Assembly: GCA_903871605.1 (NCBI GenBank)
Contig: CAIQHF010000026.1
Coordinates: forward strand, 1-64,000
Direction: 5' to 3'
Length of the DNA stretch: 64,000 bases
From: an uncultured Sphingomonadaceae bacterium
GTDB lineage: Bacteria > Pseudomonadota > Alphaproteobacteria > Sphingomonadales > Sphingomonadaceae
Under the pieces are notes generated by a model, which searched no databases, was not told the DNA's origin, and saw only the letters and a list, made by a program, of their open reading frames with translations. Positions 44,465-53,075 of this stretch are shown in pieces (positions within the stretch are counted from its first letter, which is position 1; each line of letters starts with the position of its first letter). The position numbers and the translations under genes are program-made.

Positions 44465-44893
44465 TCAGGGCCGCGGGGCCTGCAGCGAGGCGTAGCAGGT
44501 GAAGCCGCTGGTGCCGTGCTGCAGCCGGCGGATATAATTGACATAGGCCTCGCGCGCGGCGGGATCGAAACCTGCGGGCGACTGGCCGTTGATCATGTTC
44601 TTGGCCTCCTCGCCCGTGATCGGGCGCGGCGGCGGACGCACCGCGCCCTGCGTATTGGCGGCGACAAGCCGGCCATCCTGCGCGATATACTGGCCGGCGT
44701 GCGGCGGATCGGGGATGGGAATCTTGCAGTTGAGCACCGAGGCGGCGGTCGACGCGAGCGCGGGCCGGATCGTGACCACGGAGGTTGCCGCGACCGCGCC
44801 GAGCATCAGCACGCCGCGCCGGCCGGCGGCGCCGAGCGGGCCCGCAGCCGCTGCGCCGGTGTCCTTCTCCGGCCTGTCACAATCTTGCGCCAT
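44465..44893 (-). CDS. Small Tat-exported protein, first gene of the PqqD/HprK-like operon and candidate substrate
   Basis: A 142-residue protein with a twin-arginine leader: Arg25-Arg26 in AAGRRGVLMLGAVAATSVVT, cleavage likely after Ala47 (RPALA-S). The mature ~95 residues include a first Cys (SVLNCKIPIPDPPHAGQYIA), a Pro-rich middle (AVRPPPRPITGEEAKNMING) and a conserved-looking tail (YIRRLQHGTSGFTCYASLQA) with a second Cys and several Ser/Thr. No enzyme domain is seen. It is the first of four minus-strand genes with tight spacing (12 bp, overlap, 103 bp). Tat export would fit a protein that is folded or modified in the cytoplasm before transport. The role as substrate is inference. Confidence 0.7.
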   Translation of the reverse strand: MAQDCDRPEKDTGAAAAGPLGAAGRRGVLMLGAVAATSVVTIRPALASTAASVLNCKIPIPDPPHAGQYIAQDGRLVAANTQGAVRPPPRPITGEEAKNMINGQSPAGFDPAAREAYVNYIRRLQHGTSGFTCYASLQAPRP

Positions 44894-45007
44894 CAAAACC
44901 CCGCATGCGTCTCTCGCGCTTCCATACCCGCAAATGAAGCGCATCATAAGAGGCTGCAAGCACCGCATCGGGCAAGGCGGCACAAAGCGGGACGGAGCGA
45001 CGGACTA

Positions 45008-46249
45008 ATGGAGCGGATCGGACTGACGGCGGTGACGGGCGCGCTCGCGCTGGCCTCGGGGCTGGCGCTCGCGTTCGCGGGCGCGGCCGATCCGCTGGTG
45101 GTGGTCGCGGGCATGCTGGCGGGCATCGGGCTGACGCTGCTGCTGTGGACCGCGCGGATGTGGGCCGACGAGGGGACGGGCCAGACCGAGGCGGCCGCGA
45201 CGCCGCCACCCCCGCCGCCGGGGCCACGCGTCGAGGACGTGCTCGGCGCGGTCGACGACCCGCTGCTGCTCGTCGAGGGCCGGCAGGTGATCCGCGCCAA
45301 TGCCGCCGCGATCGCCGCGCTCGGCGAGCATGTCGTCGACGACGACGTCCGCCTCGCCATCCGCCATCCCGCGGCGACCGATCTGCTCACCCGCGAGGGC
45401 CATGCGGGTGGCAGCGTCGAGCTGATCGGGCTGGGCGATGCCGATCGCGTGTGGACGCTGAGCGTATTGCCGCTCGGCGAGACCACGCGGCTGGTGCGGC
45501 TGAGCGATCATAGCGCGACGCGCGCGACCGAGCGGATGCGCGTCGATTTCGTCGCCAATGCCAGCCACGAGCTGCGCACGCCGCTCGCCAGCCTGATCGG
45601 CTTCATCGAGACGCTCGAGGACGCAAACGGCCCCGACGATGCGACGATCCGCGCGCGCTTCCTCGGCATCATGGCGGGCGAGGCGCGGCGGATGCAGCGG
45701 CTGGTCGACGATCTGATCTCGCTGTCGCGGATCGAGGCGGACAAGCACCGCGCCCCCGCCGACGCGGTGCCGCTCGGCACGCTGGCGCGCGAGACCGCCG
45801 ACACGCTGCGCGGCAGCCGCGGCGGCGCGACGCGGATCGAACTCGCGATCGAAGAGGGCCTTCCGCCGGTCTCGGGCGACCGCGCGCAGCTTTCGCAGCT
45901 GCTGCACAATCTCGTCGGCAACGCGCTCAAATATGGCGACCTCGCCAAGCCGGTGCGCGTCGCGGTGGCGCGCGACGGCAGCGGCATGGTGCGGCTGACG
46001 GTCGCGGACCAGGGCGACGGCATTCCCGCCCAGCACCTCCCGCGGCTCACCGAACGCTTCTACCGCGTCGATCCCGGGCGCAGTCGCGCAGTGGGCGGAA
46101 CCGGGCTTGGTCTGGCGATCGTCAAGCACATTGTCGAGCGGCATCGGGGGCGGCTCGATATCGCCAGCACGCCGGGCGTGGGCACGACGGTGACGGTGCT
46201 GCTCCCCGCGCTGGCGGAGACACCGTCGGCAGCCGTGGCGGCGGAATAG
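45008..46249 (+). CDS. phoR: Phosphate regulon sensor histidine kinase
   Basis: A 413-residue membrane sensor. Two N-terminal helices (~residues 5-52), a Pro-rich linker, a PAS-like region (~75-165), a dimerisation domain with the phosphorylated His in FVANASHELRTPLASLIGFI (~residue 190), and an ATPase domain with LHNLVGNALKYG, VADQGDGIPAQHLPRL, ERFYRVDPGRSR and GGTGLGLAIVKHI. The assignment as PhoR comes from the domain layout and the downstream pstS-phoU-phoB genes. Divergent from the Tat-exported protein gene with 114 bp between starts. Confidence 0.92.
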   Translation: MERIGLTAVTGALALASGLALAFAGAADPLVVVAGMLAGIGLTLLLWTARMWADEGTGQTEAAATPPPPPPGPRVEDVLGAVDDPLLLVEGRQVIRANAAAIAALGEHVVDDDVRLAIRHPAATDLLTREGHAGGSVELIGLGDADRVWTLSVLPLGETTRLVRLSDHSATRATERMRVDFVANASHELRTPLASLIGFIETLEDANGPDDATIRARFLGIMAGEARRMQRLVDDLISLSRIEADKHRAPADAVPLGTLARETADTLRGSRGGATRIELAIEEGLPPVSGDRAQLSQLLHNLVGNALKYGDLAKPVRVAVARDGSGMVRLTVADQGDGIPAQHLPRLTERFYRVDPGRSRAVGGTGLGLAIVKHIVERHRGRLDIASTPGVGTTVTVLLPALAETPSAAVAAE

Positions 46250-46318
46250 CCCGCCGAGCCCCGCTTGCGCGTGCGGGTGAAGGCTTGTGCCGTCGCGGGC
46301 TTGCGCTACGCCGTCGGC

Positions 46319-47236
46319 ATGCGCCGCCCCGCCCTCCTTGCCCTCCTCGCGCTCGCCGCCTGCGGCAAGACGCCGGGCCCCGCCCCGCACCAGATCCACA
46401 TCGTCGGATCGAGCGCGGCCTTCCCCTTTTCGTCGATCGCCGCCGAGCGCCTGATGCGCGAGGACGCCACCGCAATCGCGCCGCTGGTGCGTGCCGGCGG
46501 CACCGGCGAGGGCATCGCGCGCTTCTGCGACGGACCGGGGCGCACGCATCCCGACATCGTCGTCGCCGCCCGACCGATGACGTCGGCCGAGATCGGGCGA
46601 TGCGCCGCGAACGGCGTGACCCATGTCGCGAGCGTGCCGATCGGCTTCACCGCCTTCGTGCTCGTCACCGGCAAGCACGACCCCGCCCCCCCGCTCACGC
46701 GTCGCTCGCTCGCGACCGCGCTGACCACGCCCGCGCGCACCTGGTCCGACGTCGACGCGGCGCTGCCGGCGACGCCGATCCGCCTCGTCGGGCCGGCCGC
46801 CGATCCCGCGATCGCCGACGGTCTCTACGACCGGCTGCTCAGCACCGGCACGTCGCCAATCCGCCGCGACAGCGCGTATAGCGGCTATGGCGCCGACGCC
46901 GAGCGCGTCGCCCGCGTGGTCGCAGCGACGCCCGGCGCGATCGGCATCCTGCCCTATGCGCAGGCCTGGCAGCATCGCGACACGCTGCGGCTGCTCGCGC
47001 TCGACGGCGTCGAGCCGACTCCCGCGACGATCGCCTCGCGCCGATATCCGGCGGCCGCCCCCCTGCTGCTGTTCATCAAGGCCGACGAGGCGGCACATGT
47101 TCCCGCGCTGCCGCGGCTGCTCGGCTATTATGCGGACGGCATCCTGCCGAACGGTGGCTTCGTCGCACAGGGCCTCGTCCCCGCGGCGGACGGCAACGCG
47201 GCGGCGCGCCGTTTACGGTCGATCGCGCGCCGCTGA
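46319..47236 (+). CDS. pstS: PstS-like phosphate-binding lipoprotein
   Basis: A 305-residue periplasmic substrate-binding protein with a lipobox (LLALLALAAC-G, Cys ~16), so it should be anchored in the inner or outer membrane. IHIVGSSAAFPFSSIAAERL is the phosphate-binding GSS motif region; 'GGTGEGIARFCDG' and the later SAYSGYG-type segment also fit the PstS family. The ATG at 46319 is preferred because it opens directly before the leader; an earlier frame adds 18 unrelated residues. pstC, pstA and pstB, which normally follow, are missing: phoU starts 117 bp after this stop. Confidence 0.82.
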   Translation: MRRPALLALLALAACGKTPGPAPHQIHIVGSSAAFPFSSIAAERLMREDATAIAPLVRAGGTGEGIARFCDGPGRTHPDIVVAARPMTSAEIGRCAANGVTHVASVPIGFTAFVLVTGKHDPAPPLTRRSLATALTTPARTWSDVDAALPATPIRLVGPAADPAIADGLYDRLLSTGTSPIRRDSAYSGYGADAERVARVVAATPGAIGILPYAQAWQHRDTLRLLALDGVEPTPATIASRRYPAAAPLLLFIKADEAAHVPALPRLLGYYADGILPNGGFVAQGLVPAADGNAAARRLRSIARR

Positions 47237-47353
47237 ACACCGCCTACTCGTAATTGTAACAATCGGCGTGCAGAGGCGCTGACGAACAAGCGCGCCCTTT
47301 CGCCCGCCGCGTCCGCGGGCTAGTCTCGGGTGGCGTCGACTGGGGATTTCACG

Positions 47354-48064
47354 ATGGCGACCACCGGCCACACCGTCAAAGCGTTCGACAGCGATCTCGG
47401 GCAGATCCGCGGTCTCGTCTCCGAAATGGGCGGCCGCGCCGAAGCCGCGATCTCGGCCAGCATCGAGGCGCTCGCCCGGCTCGATCTCGAAAGCGCCGCC
47501 AAGGTGGTCGAGGAGGATCGCAAGATCGACGCGCTCGAGGCCGAGGTGGAGCGCCAGGTGATCCGGCTGATCGCACTGCGCGCACCGATGGCGGACGATC
47601 TGCGCGACGCGGTCGCCGCGCTCAAGATCTCGGGCGTGATCGAGCGGATCGGCGACTATGCCAAGAACATCGCCAAGCGCGTCCCGCTGCTCGCCGAGCT
47701 GCGCAATTCGGAGCCGATGGCGATCCTGCCCGCGATGGCGCGATCGGTCAGCGACATGGTGCGCGGCGCGCTCGACGCCTATGCCGCGCGCGACGCCACC
47801 GCCGCGGTGATGGTGCAGGAGGCCGATCGCCACGTCGACGATTTCTACAACAGCCTCTTCCGCACCTTGCTCACCTACATGATGGAGAATCCGACGAGCA
47901 TCACGCCGTCGGCGCATCTGCTGTTCATCGCCAAGAATCTCGAGCGGATCGGCGATCATGCGACCAACATCGCCGAGATGGTGTTCTTCGCCGCGACCGG
48001 CGAGCAGCTCGTCGACCGCCCGCGCGGCCCCGATCCGTTCGCCGCGATGGCGGAGAAGGCCTGA
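47354..48064 (+). CDS. phoU: Phosphate transport system regulatory protein
   Basis: A 236-residue helical-bundle protein with two PhoU repeats: FDSDLGQIRGLVSEMGGRAE, 'DRKIDALEAEVERQVIRLIA', KISGVIERIGDYAKNIAKRV, and in the second repeat DRHVDDFYNSLFRTLLTYMM and NLERIGDHATNIAEMVFF. The E/D-x-x-R-x-x-D metal motifs are intact. PhoU represses PhoR when phosphate is ample, acting through the Pst transporter. ATG at 47354 with GGGGA upstream. The stop codon is one base before the phoB start. Confidence 0.95.
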   Translation: MATTGHTVKAFDSDLGQIRGLVSEMGGRAEAAISASIEALARLDLESAAKVVEEDRKIDALEAEVERQVIRLIALRAPMADDLRDAVAALKISGVIERIGDYAKNIAKRVPLLAELRNSEPMAILPAMARSVSDMVRGALDAYAARDATAAVMVQEADRHVDDFYNSLFRTLLTYMMENPTSITPSAHLLFIAKNLERIGDHATNIAEMVFFAATGEQLVDRPRGPDPFAAMAEKA

Positions 48065-48065
48065 C

Positions 48066-48764
48066 GTGCCTGGCCGTGTCCTGCTCGTCGAGGATGACGC
48101 CGCGCTCGCCGAGCTCGTCTCCTTCCATCTCGAGCGCGACGGCTTCACCGTCGAGCGCACCCCCGACGGCGAGGAGGCGCTGCTGCTCGCCGCCGAGAAC
48201 GCGCCCGACCTGGTGCTGCTCGACTGGATGATCGAGGGGATTTCGGGGATCGAGGTGTGCCGCCGACTGCGCCGCCGCCCCGAGACCGCCAACGTGCCGA
48301 TCATCATGCTCACCGCGCGCGGCGAGGAGGAGGACCGCGTCCGCGGGCTCGAGACCGGCGCCGACGACTATGTGACCAAGCCGTTCAGCCCGCGCGAGCT
48401 GATCGCGCGCGTCGCCGCGGTGCTGCGTCGCGTGCGCCCGGCGCTGGCGGGCGAGCGGCTCGCATATGGCGGGATCGAGATGGACTTGGTCGGCCACAAG
48501 GTCCGCCGCGATGGCTCGGGGATCGCGCTCGGCCCCACCGAATTCCGCCTGCTGCGCCATTTCCTCGAGCATCCCGGCCGTGTCTTCTCGCGCGAGCGGC
48601 TGCTCGATTCGGTGTGGGGGCGCGAGGCCGACATCGAGCCGCGCACCGTCGACGTCCACATCCGCCGGCTGCGCAAGGCGATCAACGACGACGGCGCGAT
48701 GCCCGACATCATCCGCACCGTCCGGTCGGCGGGCTACGCGCTCGACTCCGAAGCGCAGGGCTGA
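48066..48764 (+). CDS. phoB: Phosphate regulon response regulator
   Basis: A 232-residue OmpR/PhoB-family regulator. Receiver domain: acidic pocket LLVEDD, phosphoacceptor Asp in LVLLDWMIEGISG (~residue 53), Thr in IIMLTARGEE and Lys in YVTKPFSPRELIAR. C-terminal winged helix: LGPTEFRLLRHFLEHPGRVF, SRERLLDSVWGRE, TVDVHIRRLRKAI. It activates phosphate-starvation genes. Start is a GTG at 48066, one base after phoU, implying coupled translation. Confidence 0.95.
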   Translation: MPGRVLLVEDDAALAELVSFHLERDGFTVERTPDGEEALLLAAENAPDLVLLDWMIEGISGIEVCRRLRRRPETANVPIIMLTARGEEEDRVRGLETGADDYVTKPFSPRELIARVAAVLRRVRPALAGERLAYGGIEMDLVGHKVRRDGSGIALGPTEFRLLRHFLEHPGRVFSRERLLDSVWGREADIEPRTVDVHIRRLRKAINDDGAMPDIIRTVRSAGYALDSEAQG

Positions 48765-48840
48765 ACACCGCGCGCGCGTCGGTTCACGGTTACCGCGGAC
48801 CCGACCCCGAGGCTTGGACACGCGACGTCGTTTCCGACGC

Positions 48841-50016
48841 CTACGCCGCCAGCGGCATCCTGAAGGTGAAGCACGTCTCGCGCGGCGACGAGGCGACGCC
48901 GAGCGTGCCACCATGCGCGGTGGCGATCTCGGAGGCGATGTAGAGCCCCAGCCCCAGCCCTTCGCGACGGCTGCCCGGCTTGCCGCGCGAGAAGGGATGG
49001 AAAAGCTGCGCGCGCGCCGCCGGCGGTATCTCATCGCCCGCATTGCTGACCGACAGCACAAACACCCCCTCCTCGATCGCGCACCGCACCGCAATCGGCA
49101 TATCGGCGGCGCCGTGCGTCAGCGCGTTGCCGACAAGGTTGGAGAGCATCTGCGCGATACGCTGCGGATCGCAATCGATCGGACGATCGGCGCTGCAGGC
49201 GACATCGATGATGCGCTCCGGATGACCGACCGCCAGTTCCGCGACGATCTGCCGCAGGATCGCGTCGATCGCGACCGGGTGGCGCTGGAGCGACAGCCCG
49301 CCGCCCAGCCGACCGCGCGCGAAATCGAGGATGTTGTCGATCATGTTGGCCATGCGATCGAGGCTGCCCTGCATCTGCGCGAGGATCGTCTCGCCGCGAC
49401 CGTGCTCGGGTCGCTTACCGAGCAGGTGGATCCCCGCGCGCACCGATGCAAGCGGGTTGCGCAGATCGTGCCCGAGCACCGCGATGAACTGCTCGCGCAA
49501 CTCGGCCGCCTTGCGCTCGGTGAGCAGCTCCGCTTCGCTCGCCGCCAACCGGTCGGTCGCGTCGAGATGGAAGCCGAGAAGATCGGCGAACATCGCGAAC
49601 ATGCCCCGGATCTCGGCGCGCTCCAGATCGGCGGGGTGCGGATCGATCGCGCACAGCGTGCCGAAGACGCGACCGTCGGGCAGCCTGATCGGCACCGAGA
49701 TATAGCTGCGAAACCCGTAGAGCGCGGGCGTCGCATGGTCGCGGAAGTGCGGATCGCGCTGGACGTCGGCGATCACCACCGGCTCGCCCGTCTGGCGGAT
49801 CTCGTGGCAGATCGTCGTCTCGAGCGGGAGTTCGCCGCCGGGCGCGAGGCCGAAATCGATCTCGTCGCGCACGCTGCACGCGATCCAGCGCTGGTCGGTG
49901 ACGCGCGCGATCGCGGCGAAGCCCATACCGGTCGCGCGGCAGACCGTGTCGAGGATCGTCGGGACGACACCGATGCGGTTCACGGCCGCGACATCGGCCG
50001 CATGGGAATCGGGCAC
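48841..50016 (-). CDS. Soluble GAF-domain sensor histidine kinase
   Basis: A 391-residue cytoplasmic kinase without membrane segments. A GAF domain covers ~10-155 (DTVCRATGMGFAAIARVTDQ, CHEIRQTGEPVVIADVQ, 'RSYISVPIRLPDG'), then HisKA with LREQFIAVLGHDLRNPLASV (phosphorylated His ~185) and HATPase with LSNLVGNALTHG, 'VSNAGDEIPPAARAQLF' and GLGLGLYIASEIA. The GTG at 50016 is chosen as start because GGGGGAAAGCG lies just before it; upstream codons give an Arg-rich, unlikely extension. No response regulator gene is adjacent except the convergent phoB, so its partner is unknown. Confidence 0.88.
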   Translation of the reverse strand: MPDSHAADVAAVNRIGVVPTILDTVCRATGMGFAAIARVTDQRWIACSVRDEIDFGLAPGGELPLETTICHEIRQTGEPVVIADVQRDPHFRDHATPALYGFRSYISVPIRLPDGRVFGTLCAIDPHPADLERAEIRGMFAMFADLLGFHLDATDRLAASEAELLTERKAAELREQFIAVLGHDLRNPLASVRAGIHLLGKRPEHGRGETILAQMQGSLDRMANMIDNILDFARGRLGGGLSLQRHPVAIDAILRQIVAELAVGHPERIIDVACSADRPIDCDPQRIAQMLSNLVGNALTHGAADMPIAVRCAIEEGVFVLSVSNAGDEIPPAARAQLFHPFSRGKPGSRREGLGLGLYIASEIATAHGGTLGVASSPRETCFTFRMPLAA

Positions 50017-50107
50017 GCTTCGCTTTCCCCCGAGATGGTCCGCAGGACCGGCGAGCCGCAGCGATAGGGCGCGCGCCGCACGCCCGCAAGCCTGCCGCAT
50101 GTCGTGC

Positions 50108-50119
50108 GTATTGCAATAC
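50108..50119. promoter_or_regulatory. Perfect palindrome GTATTGCAATAC in a divergent promoter region
   Basis: A 12-bp perfect palindrome, AT-rich against a G+C-rich background, 41 bp before the membrane protein gene (start 50161) and 91 bp before the GAF kinase start. It includes TTGCAA, with AATACACCCGGTATA following, which could contain promoter elements. It is a plausible operator but no regulator can be assigned. Confidence 0.4.
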
Positions 50120-50160
50120 TAATACACCCGGTATAGGCTGCCCGCAGGAGGATGCCGCCC

Positions 50161-51246
50161 ATGTACAGCGAGGATGATCTGGAAGCCGCGGTCGCCGCGG
50201 GTATCGTCGACCGGCAGACGGTCGAGCGGATGCGCGACTTCCTCGCCCGATCGCAGCGCACGATGCTCGTCGACGAGGAGCATTTCCGGCTGATCTCGGG
50301 CTTCAACGACATCTTCGTCTCGATCGCGAGCATCCTGCTGCTCGTCGCGCTTGCCTGGCTGGGCCAGGCGATCCCGCTCGGCCTGGCCGACGGCCCCCGC
50401 CCGCTCGGTGGCCTGCTCGTCGCCATCGCCTCCTGGGGGCTCGCCGAGGTCTTCACCGCACGGCGGCGGATGGCGCTGCCCTCGATCCTGCTGCTCGCCG
50501 GGTTCGTCGGCGGCCTGTTCGAGGCGGCGGGCGCGCTGTTCGCCTCGGCGCTCGATCTCCACGACAACAGCGCGACCGGCACCGTCGTCGGCGCGCTGAT
50601 GCTGGCGGGATCGGCCGCGGTCGCCGCGGTCGGCGCCTATGTCCACTGGCGGCGCTTCCATGTGCCGATCACGATCGCGGCGGGCGCCGGCGCCCTGGTC
50701 GCGGTCGCGCTCGGGCTGCTGGCCGCCGCGGTGCCCGATGCGCCCAGGCATCTCGCGCTCCCCGCCTTCGTCGCCGGGCTGTGCGTGTTCGCGCTGGCGA
50801 TGCGCTGGGACATGTCCGATCCCAAGCGCGAGACGCGGCGCTCGGACATCGCCTTCTGGCTGCACCTGCTCGCCGCCCCGCTGATCGTCCACCCGGTGTT
50901 CGCGATGATGGGGCTGCTCGACGGCGGCGTCGGGCTGGCCGGCGCGGGGATCGTCGTGCTGCTCTATGTCGTGCTCGGGTTGATCGCGCTGGCGATCGAC
51001 CGCCGCGCGCTGATGGTCTCGGCGCTCGCCTATGTGCTCTACGCGCTGTCGGTGCTGTTCCGCGAATTCGGCGCGCTCAGCCTCAACATCGCGCTGACCG
51101 CGCTGGTGCTGGGATCGGCGCTGCTGCTGCTCTCGGCCTATTGGACGAGCGTGCGCGGCGCGGTGCTCGCGCTGCTGCCCGCCGATCTGCGCGCCAGGCT
51201 GCCGATGGCGACGCGCACCGCGCCGATGGCGGCGCAGCGGACGTGA
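50161..51246 (+). CDS. Polytopic membrane protein of unknown function
   Basis: A 361-residue protein with a cytoplasmic N-terminal ~45 residues (MYSEDDLEAAVAAGIVDRQT, then a helix) and about ten hydrophobic segments. The N-terminal layout resembles DUF2157-type membrane proteins, which begin with a short 'AxxxGII' helical segment, but the match is weak. It starts after a strong AGGAGG; the ATG at 50161 is preferred over the one at 50152 because the latter is too close to that site. No neighbours of related function. Confidence 0.7.
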   Translation: MYSEDDLEAAVAAGIVDRQTVERMRDFLARSQRTMLVDEEHFRLISGFNDIFVSIASILLLVALAWLGQAIPLGLADGPRPLGGLLVAIASWGLAEVFTARRRMALPSILLLAGFVGGLFEAAGALFASALDLHDNSATGTVVGALMLAGSAAVAAVGAYVHWRRFHVPITIAAGAGALVAVALGLLAAAVPDAPRHLALPAFVAGLCVFALAMRWDMSDPKRETRRSDIAFWLHLLAAPLIVHPVFAMMGLLDGGVGLAGAGIVVLLYVVLGLIALAIDRRALMVSALAYVLYALSVLFREFGALSLNIALTALVLGSALLLLSAYWTSVRGAVLALLPADLRARLPMATRTAPMAAQRT

Positions 51247-51286
51247 ATCCTGCTCGTCCGCGCCGGCTTAGGGAAGCGCGTCCGAC

Positions 51287-51634
51287 CTAATCCTCGACCA
51301 GCTTGAGCAGCTTGCGCTCGACCGGCGCGAGCAACGGACCGAGCTCGGCACCGCGCTTGAGCACCGCGCCATGCTCGCCGAGCAGCGCCCACATCCCCTG
51401 CCGTTGGCGCAGCGCGGGGCGCTTCTCGATGCGATATTCGGGCCGCTCGGCGGCGCGGCGGAAAGCGGAGAAGGTCGCCGCCTCGCGTCCGAGGTCGATC
51501 GCATAATCCTTCCAATGCCCCGCCGCGACCATCCGCCCGTAGAGATCGAGGATCCGCGACAGCTCGATGCGATCGAAGACGACCTGCGTGGCGCGGCCCC
51601 CGGTGGCGGGAAACGGCGTGACGATCGCGCTCAC
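51287..51634 (-). CDS. DUF2794 domain protein
   Basis: A 115-residue protein: [20 protein letters not shown], '[20 protein letters not shown]', [20 protein letters not shown]. This is the DUF2794 pattern found in alphaproteobacteria, function unknown. GTG start at 51632-51634 overlaps the stop codon of cysE (GTGA), so the two are translationally linked. Such tight coupling with serine acetyltransferase may mean a sulfur-related role, but this is inference. Confidence 0.88.
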   Translation of the reverse strand: MSAIVTPFPATGGRATQVVFDRIELSRILDLYGRMVAAGHWKDYAIDLGREAATFSAFRRAAERPEYRIEKRPALRQRQGMWALLGEHGAVLKRGAELGPLLAPVERKLLKLVED

Positions 51635-52338
51635 GCGCTCTCCCGATCGGGATCGCGGCGCGCCAGCAGCGCCCGCGCATCGTCGCGTTCGCCGATCACC
51701 TCGTCGACGCGCCTGCGCAGCTGCTCGAGCTCGCAGCGCAGAAGCTCGAGCTTCTGCGTCGCGGGATCATGCTGCTCGCTGCAGATCGTGCCATAAGGGG
51801 TGAAGCGCTGCGTCTCGGCCGCGTCGACAAGCGTCTGCTTGGCGGGGATGCCGACCATCGTCGCGCCGGCCGGCACGTCGCGCGTCACCACCGCATTGGC
51901 GCCGATCCGCGAGCCTTCGCCGACCGTGATCGGCCCCAGCACCTGCGCGCCCGATCCGATCACCGCGCCATCGAGGATAGTGGGGTGGCGCTTGCCTGCC
52001 TTGCCGTTGACCGGATTGGTGCCGCCCAGCGTGACGCACTGGTAGATCGTCACATCGTCGCCGATCACCGAGGTTTCGCCGATCACGCTGAACCCGTGGT
52101 CGATGAAGAAATTGCGGCCGATCTCGGCACCGGGATGGATGTCGATCGCGGTCCACAGCCGCGACCAGTGGTTGATCAGCCTTGCCAGGAAGAACAGCCG
52201 CGCGCGGAACAGCGCATGCGCAATGCGATGATAGCCGAGCGCCCAGACGCCCGGGTAGAGCAGTATTTCCCACCGCGAGCGCGGCGCGGGATCGCGCGCC
52301 TTGATGGAATCGAGATAGGCGACCAGCCGCATCGGCAT
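51631..52338 (-). CDS. cysE: Serine O-acetyltransferase (EpsC type)
   Basis: Makes O-acetylserine for cysteine synthesis. A 235-residue protein of the shorter EpsC/CysE class: an N-terminal helical part ([15 protein letters not shown], '[16 protein letters not shown]') and a left-handed beta-helix with [20 protein letters not shown] (catalytic His/Asp), GVTLGGT-like [20 protein letters not shown], and [18 protein letters not shown]. The C-terminal ~45 residues form a charged, probably coiled-coil tail. GGGGAG precedes the ATG at 52338. A stable hairpin (52405-52433) lies upstream. Confidence 0.93.
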   Translation of the reverse strand: MPMRLVAYLDSIKARDPAPRSRWEILLYPGVWALGYHRIAHALFRARLFFLARLINHWSRLWTAIDIHPGAEIGRNFFIDHGFSVIGETSVIGDDVTIYQCVTLGGTNPVNGKAGKRHPTILDGAVIGSGAQVLGPITVGEGSRIGANAVVTRDVPAGATMVGIPAKQTLVDAAETQRFTPYGTICSEQHDPATQKLELLRCELEQLRRRVDEVIGERDDARALLARRDPDRESA

Positions 52339-52404
52339 GGCGAAACTCCCCTTGGATCGCGCGCTATTTAGGCGATCGGCGCGCGAATTGCGAGGGGCGA
52401 CCCC

Positions 52405-52433
52405 GATCCTCCCCATCGCCGACGGGGAGGATC
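52405..52433 (-). terminator. 10-bp-stem hairpin between ahpD and cysE
   Basis: GATCCTCCCC (52405-52414) pairs perfectly with GGGGAGGATC (52424-52433) around a 9-base loop, 7 bp beyond the ahpD stop. A T-run is absent on either strand, so it may be a Rho-independent-like structure of the kind frequent in high-G+C genomes or an mRNA-stabilising stem. Confidence 0.5.
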
Positions 52434-52440
52434 GACAGGA

Positions 52441-52959
52441 TCACAGCGTCGCGTGGATCGTCGCGAGCGCCTTGATCACTGCGCCAATGCGTGCGCCCGC
52501 CTGCACCACGTCGGATCCGACGCCGTGCTGCTTCAGCACCTTCTCGTGGCTGTCGATGCACATGCCGCAGCCGTTCATCGCCGAAACCGCGAGGCTGAAC
52601 AGCTCGAAATCGGCCTTGTCGATGCCGGGATTGCCGATCACGTTCATCCGCAGCTTGGCGGGCAGCGTGGCATATTCGGGGTTCGCGACGAGGTGGACGA
52701 AGCGGTAATAGACGTTGTTCATCGCCATCACCGCCGCCGCCGCGCGCGCCGCATTGGCGGCCTCGGGCGAGAGCTTGCCCGCGCACTCGGCCTCGGCCGC
52801 CTCGACCACGGGCTTGTAGCCGGTGCCGTGCGCGCAGGAGAGCAGCAGGCCATATTTGCGCTGGTCGCCCAGCGTCTGGTCGGAAAGCAGCGAGCCGACG
52901 TTGAGGCGGATGTCCTTGGCGTAGTCGGGGAGCGCATCGGCGAGCGTCTTGAGCGACAT
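52441..52959 (-). CDS. ahpD: Alkyl hydroperoxidase AhpD (carboxymuconolactone decarboxylase fold)
   Basis: A 172-residue disulfide reductase/peroxidase. The active site is complete: Glu119, Cys131, Cys134 and His138 in 'DFELFSLAVSAMNG' and CGMCIDSHEK, matching the proton relay of Mycobacterium AhpD. AhpD can reduce AhpC using lipoamide-linked adaptors. ATG at 52959 after GAGGAATTT; the gene follows ahpC by 116 bp on the same strand, and both should be induced by peroxide through the divergent oxyR. Confidence 0.93.
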   Translation of the reverse strand: MSLKTLADALPDYAKDIRLNVGSLLSDQTLGDQRKYGLLLSCAHGTGYKPVVEAAEAECAGKLSPEAANAARAAAAVMAMNNVYYRFVHLVANPEYATLPAKLRMNVIGNPGIDKADFELFSLAVSAMNGCGMCIDSHEKVLKQHGVGSDVVQAGARIGAVIKALATIHATL

Positions 52960-53075
52960 CGGAAATTCCTCGTTCATGGAAAGGGGCGCGCAAGCGGCAA
53001 GCCTGCGCGCCCCAGTGGAGCGCGGCCGGTCAAGGAGGGGGGAGCCCGACCGCGCTAGCTGGTTGAAGCCGCGCC

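Noticed and set aside
47237-47353. Degraded pstCAB genes between pstS and phoU
   Set aside because: Only 117 bp are available and no frame resembles a permease or an ATPase, so the genes are absent rather than broken.
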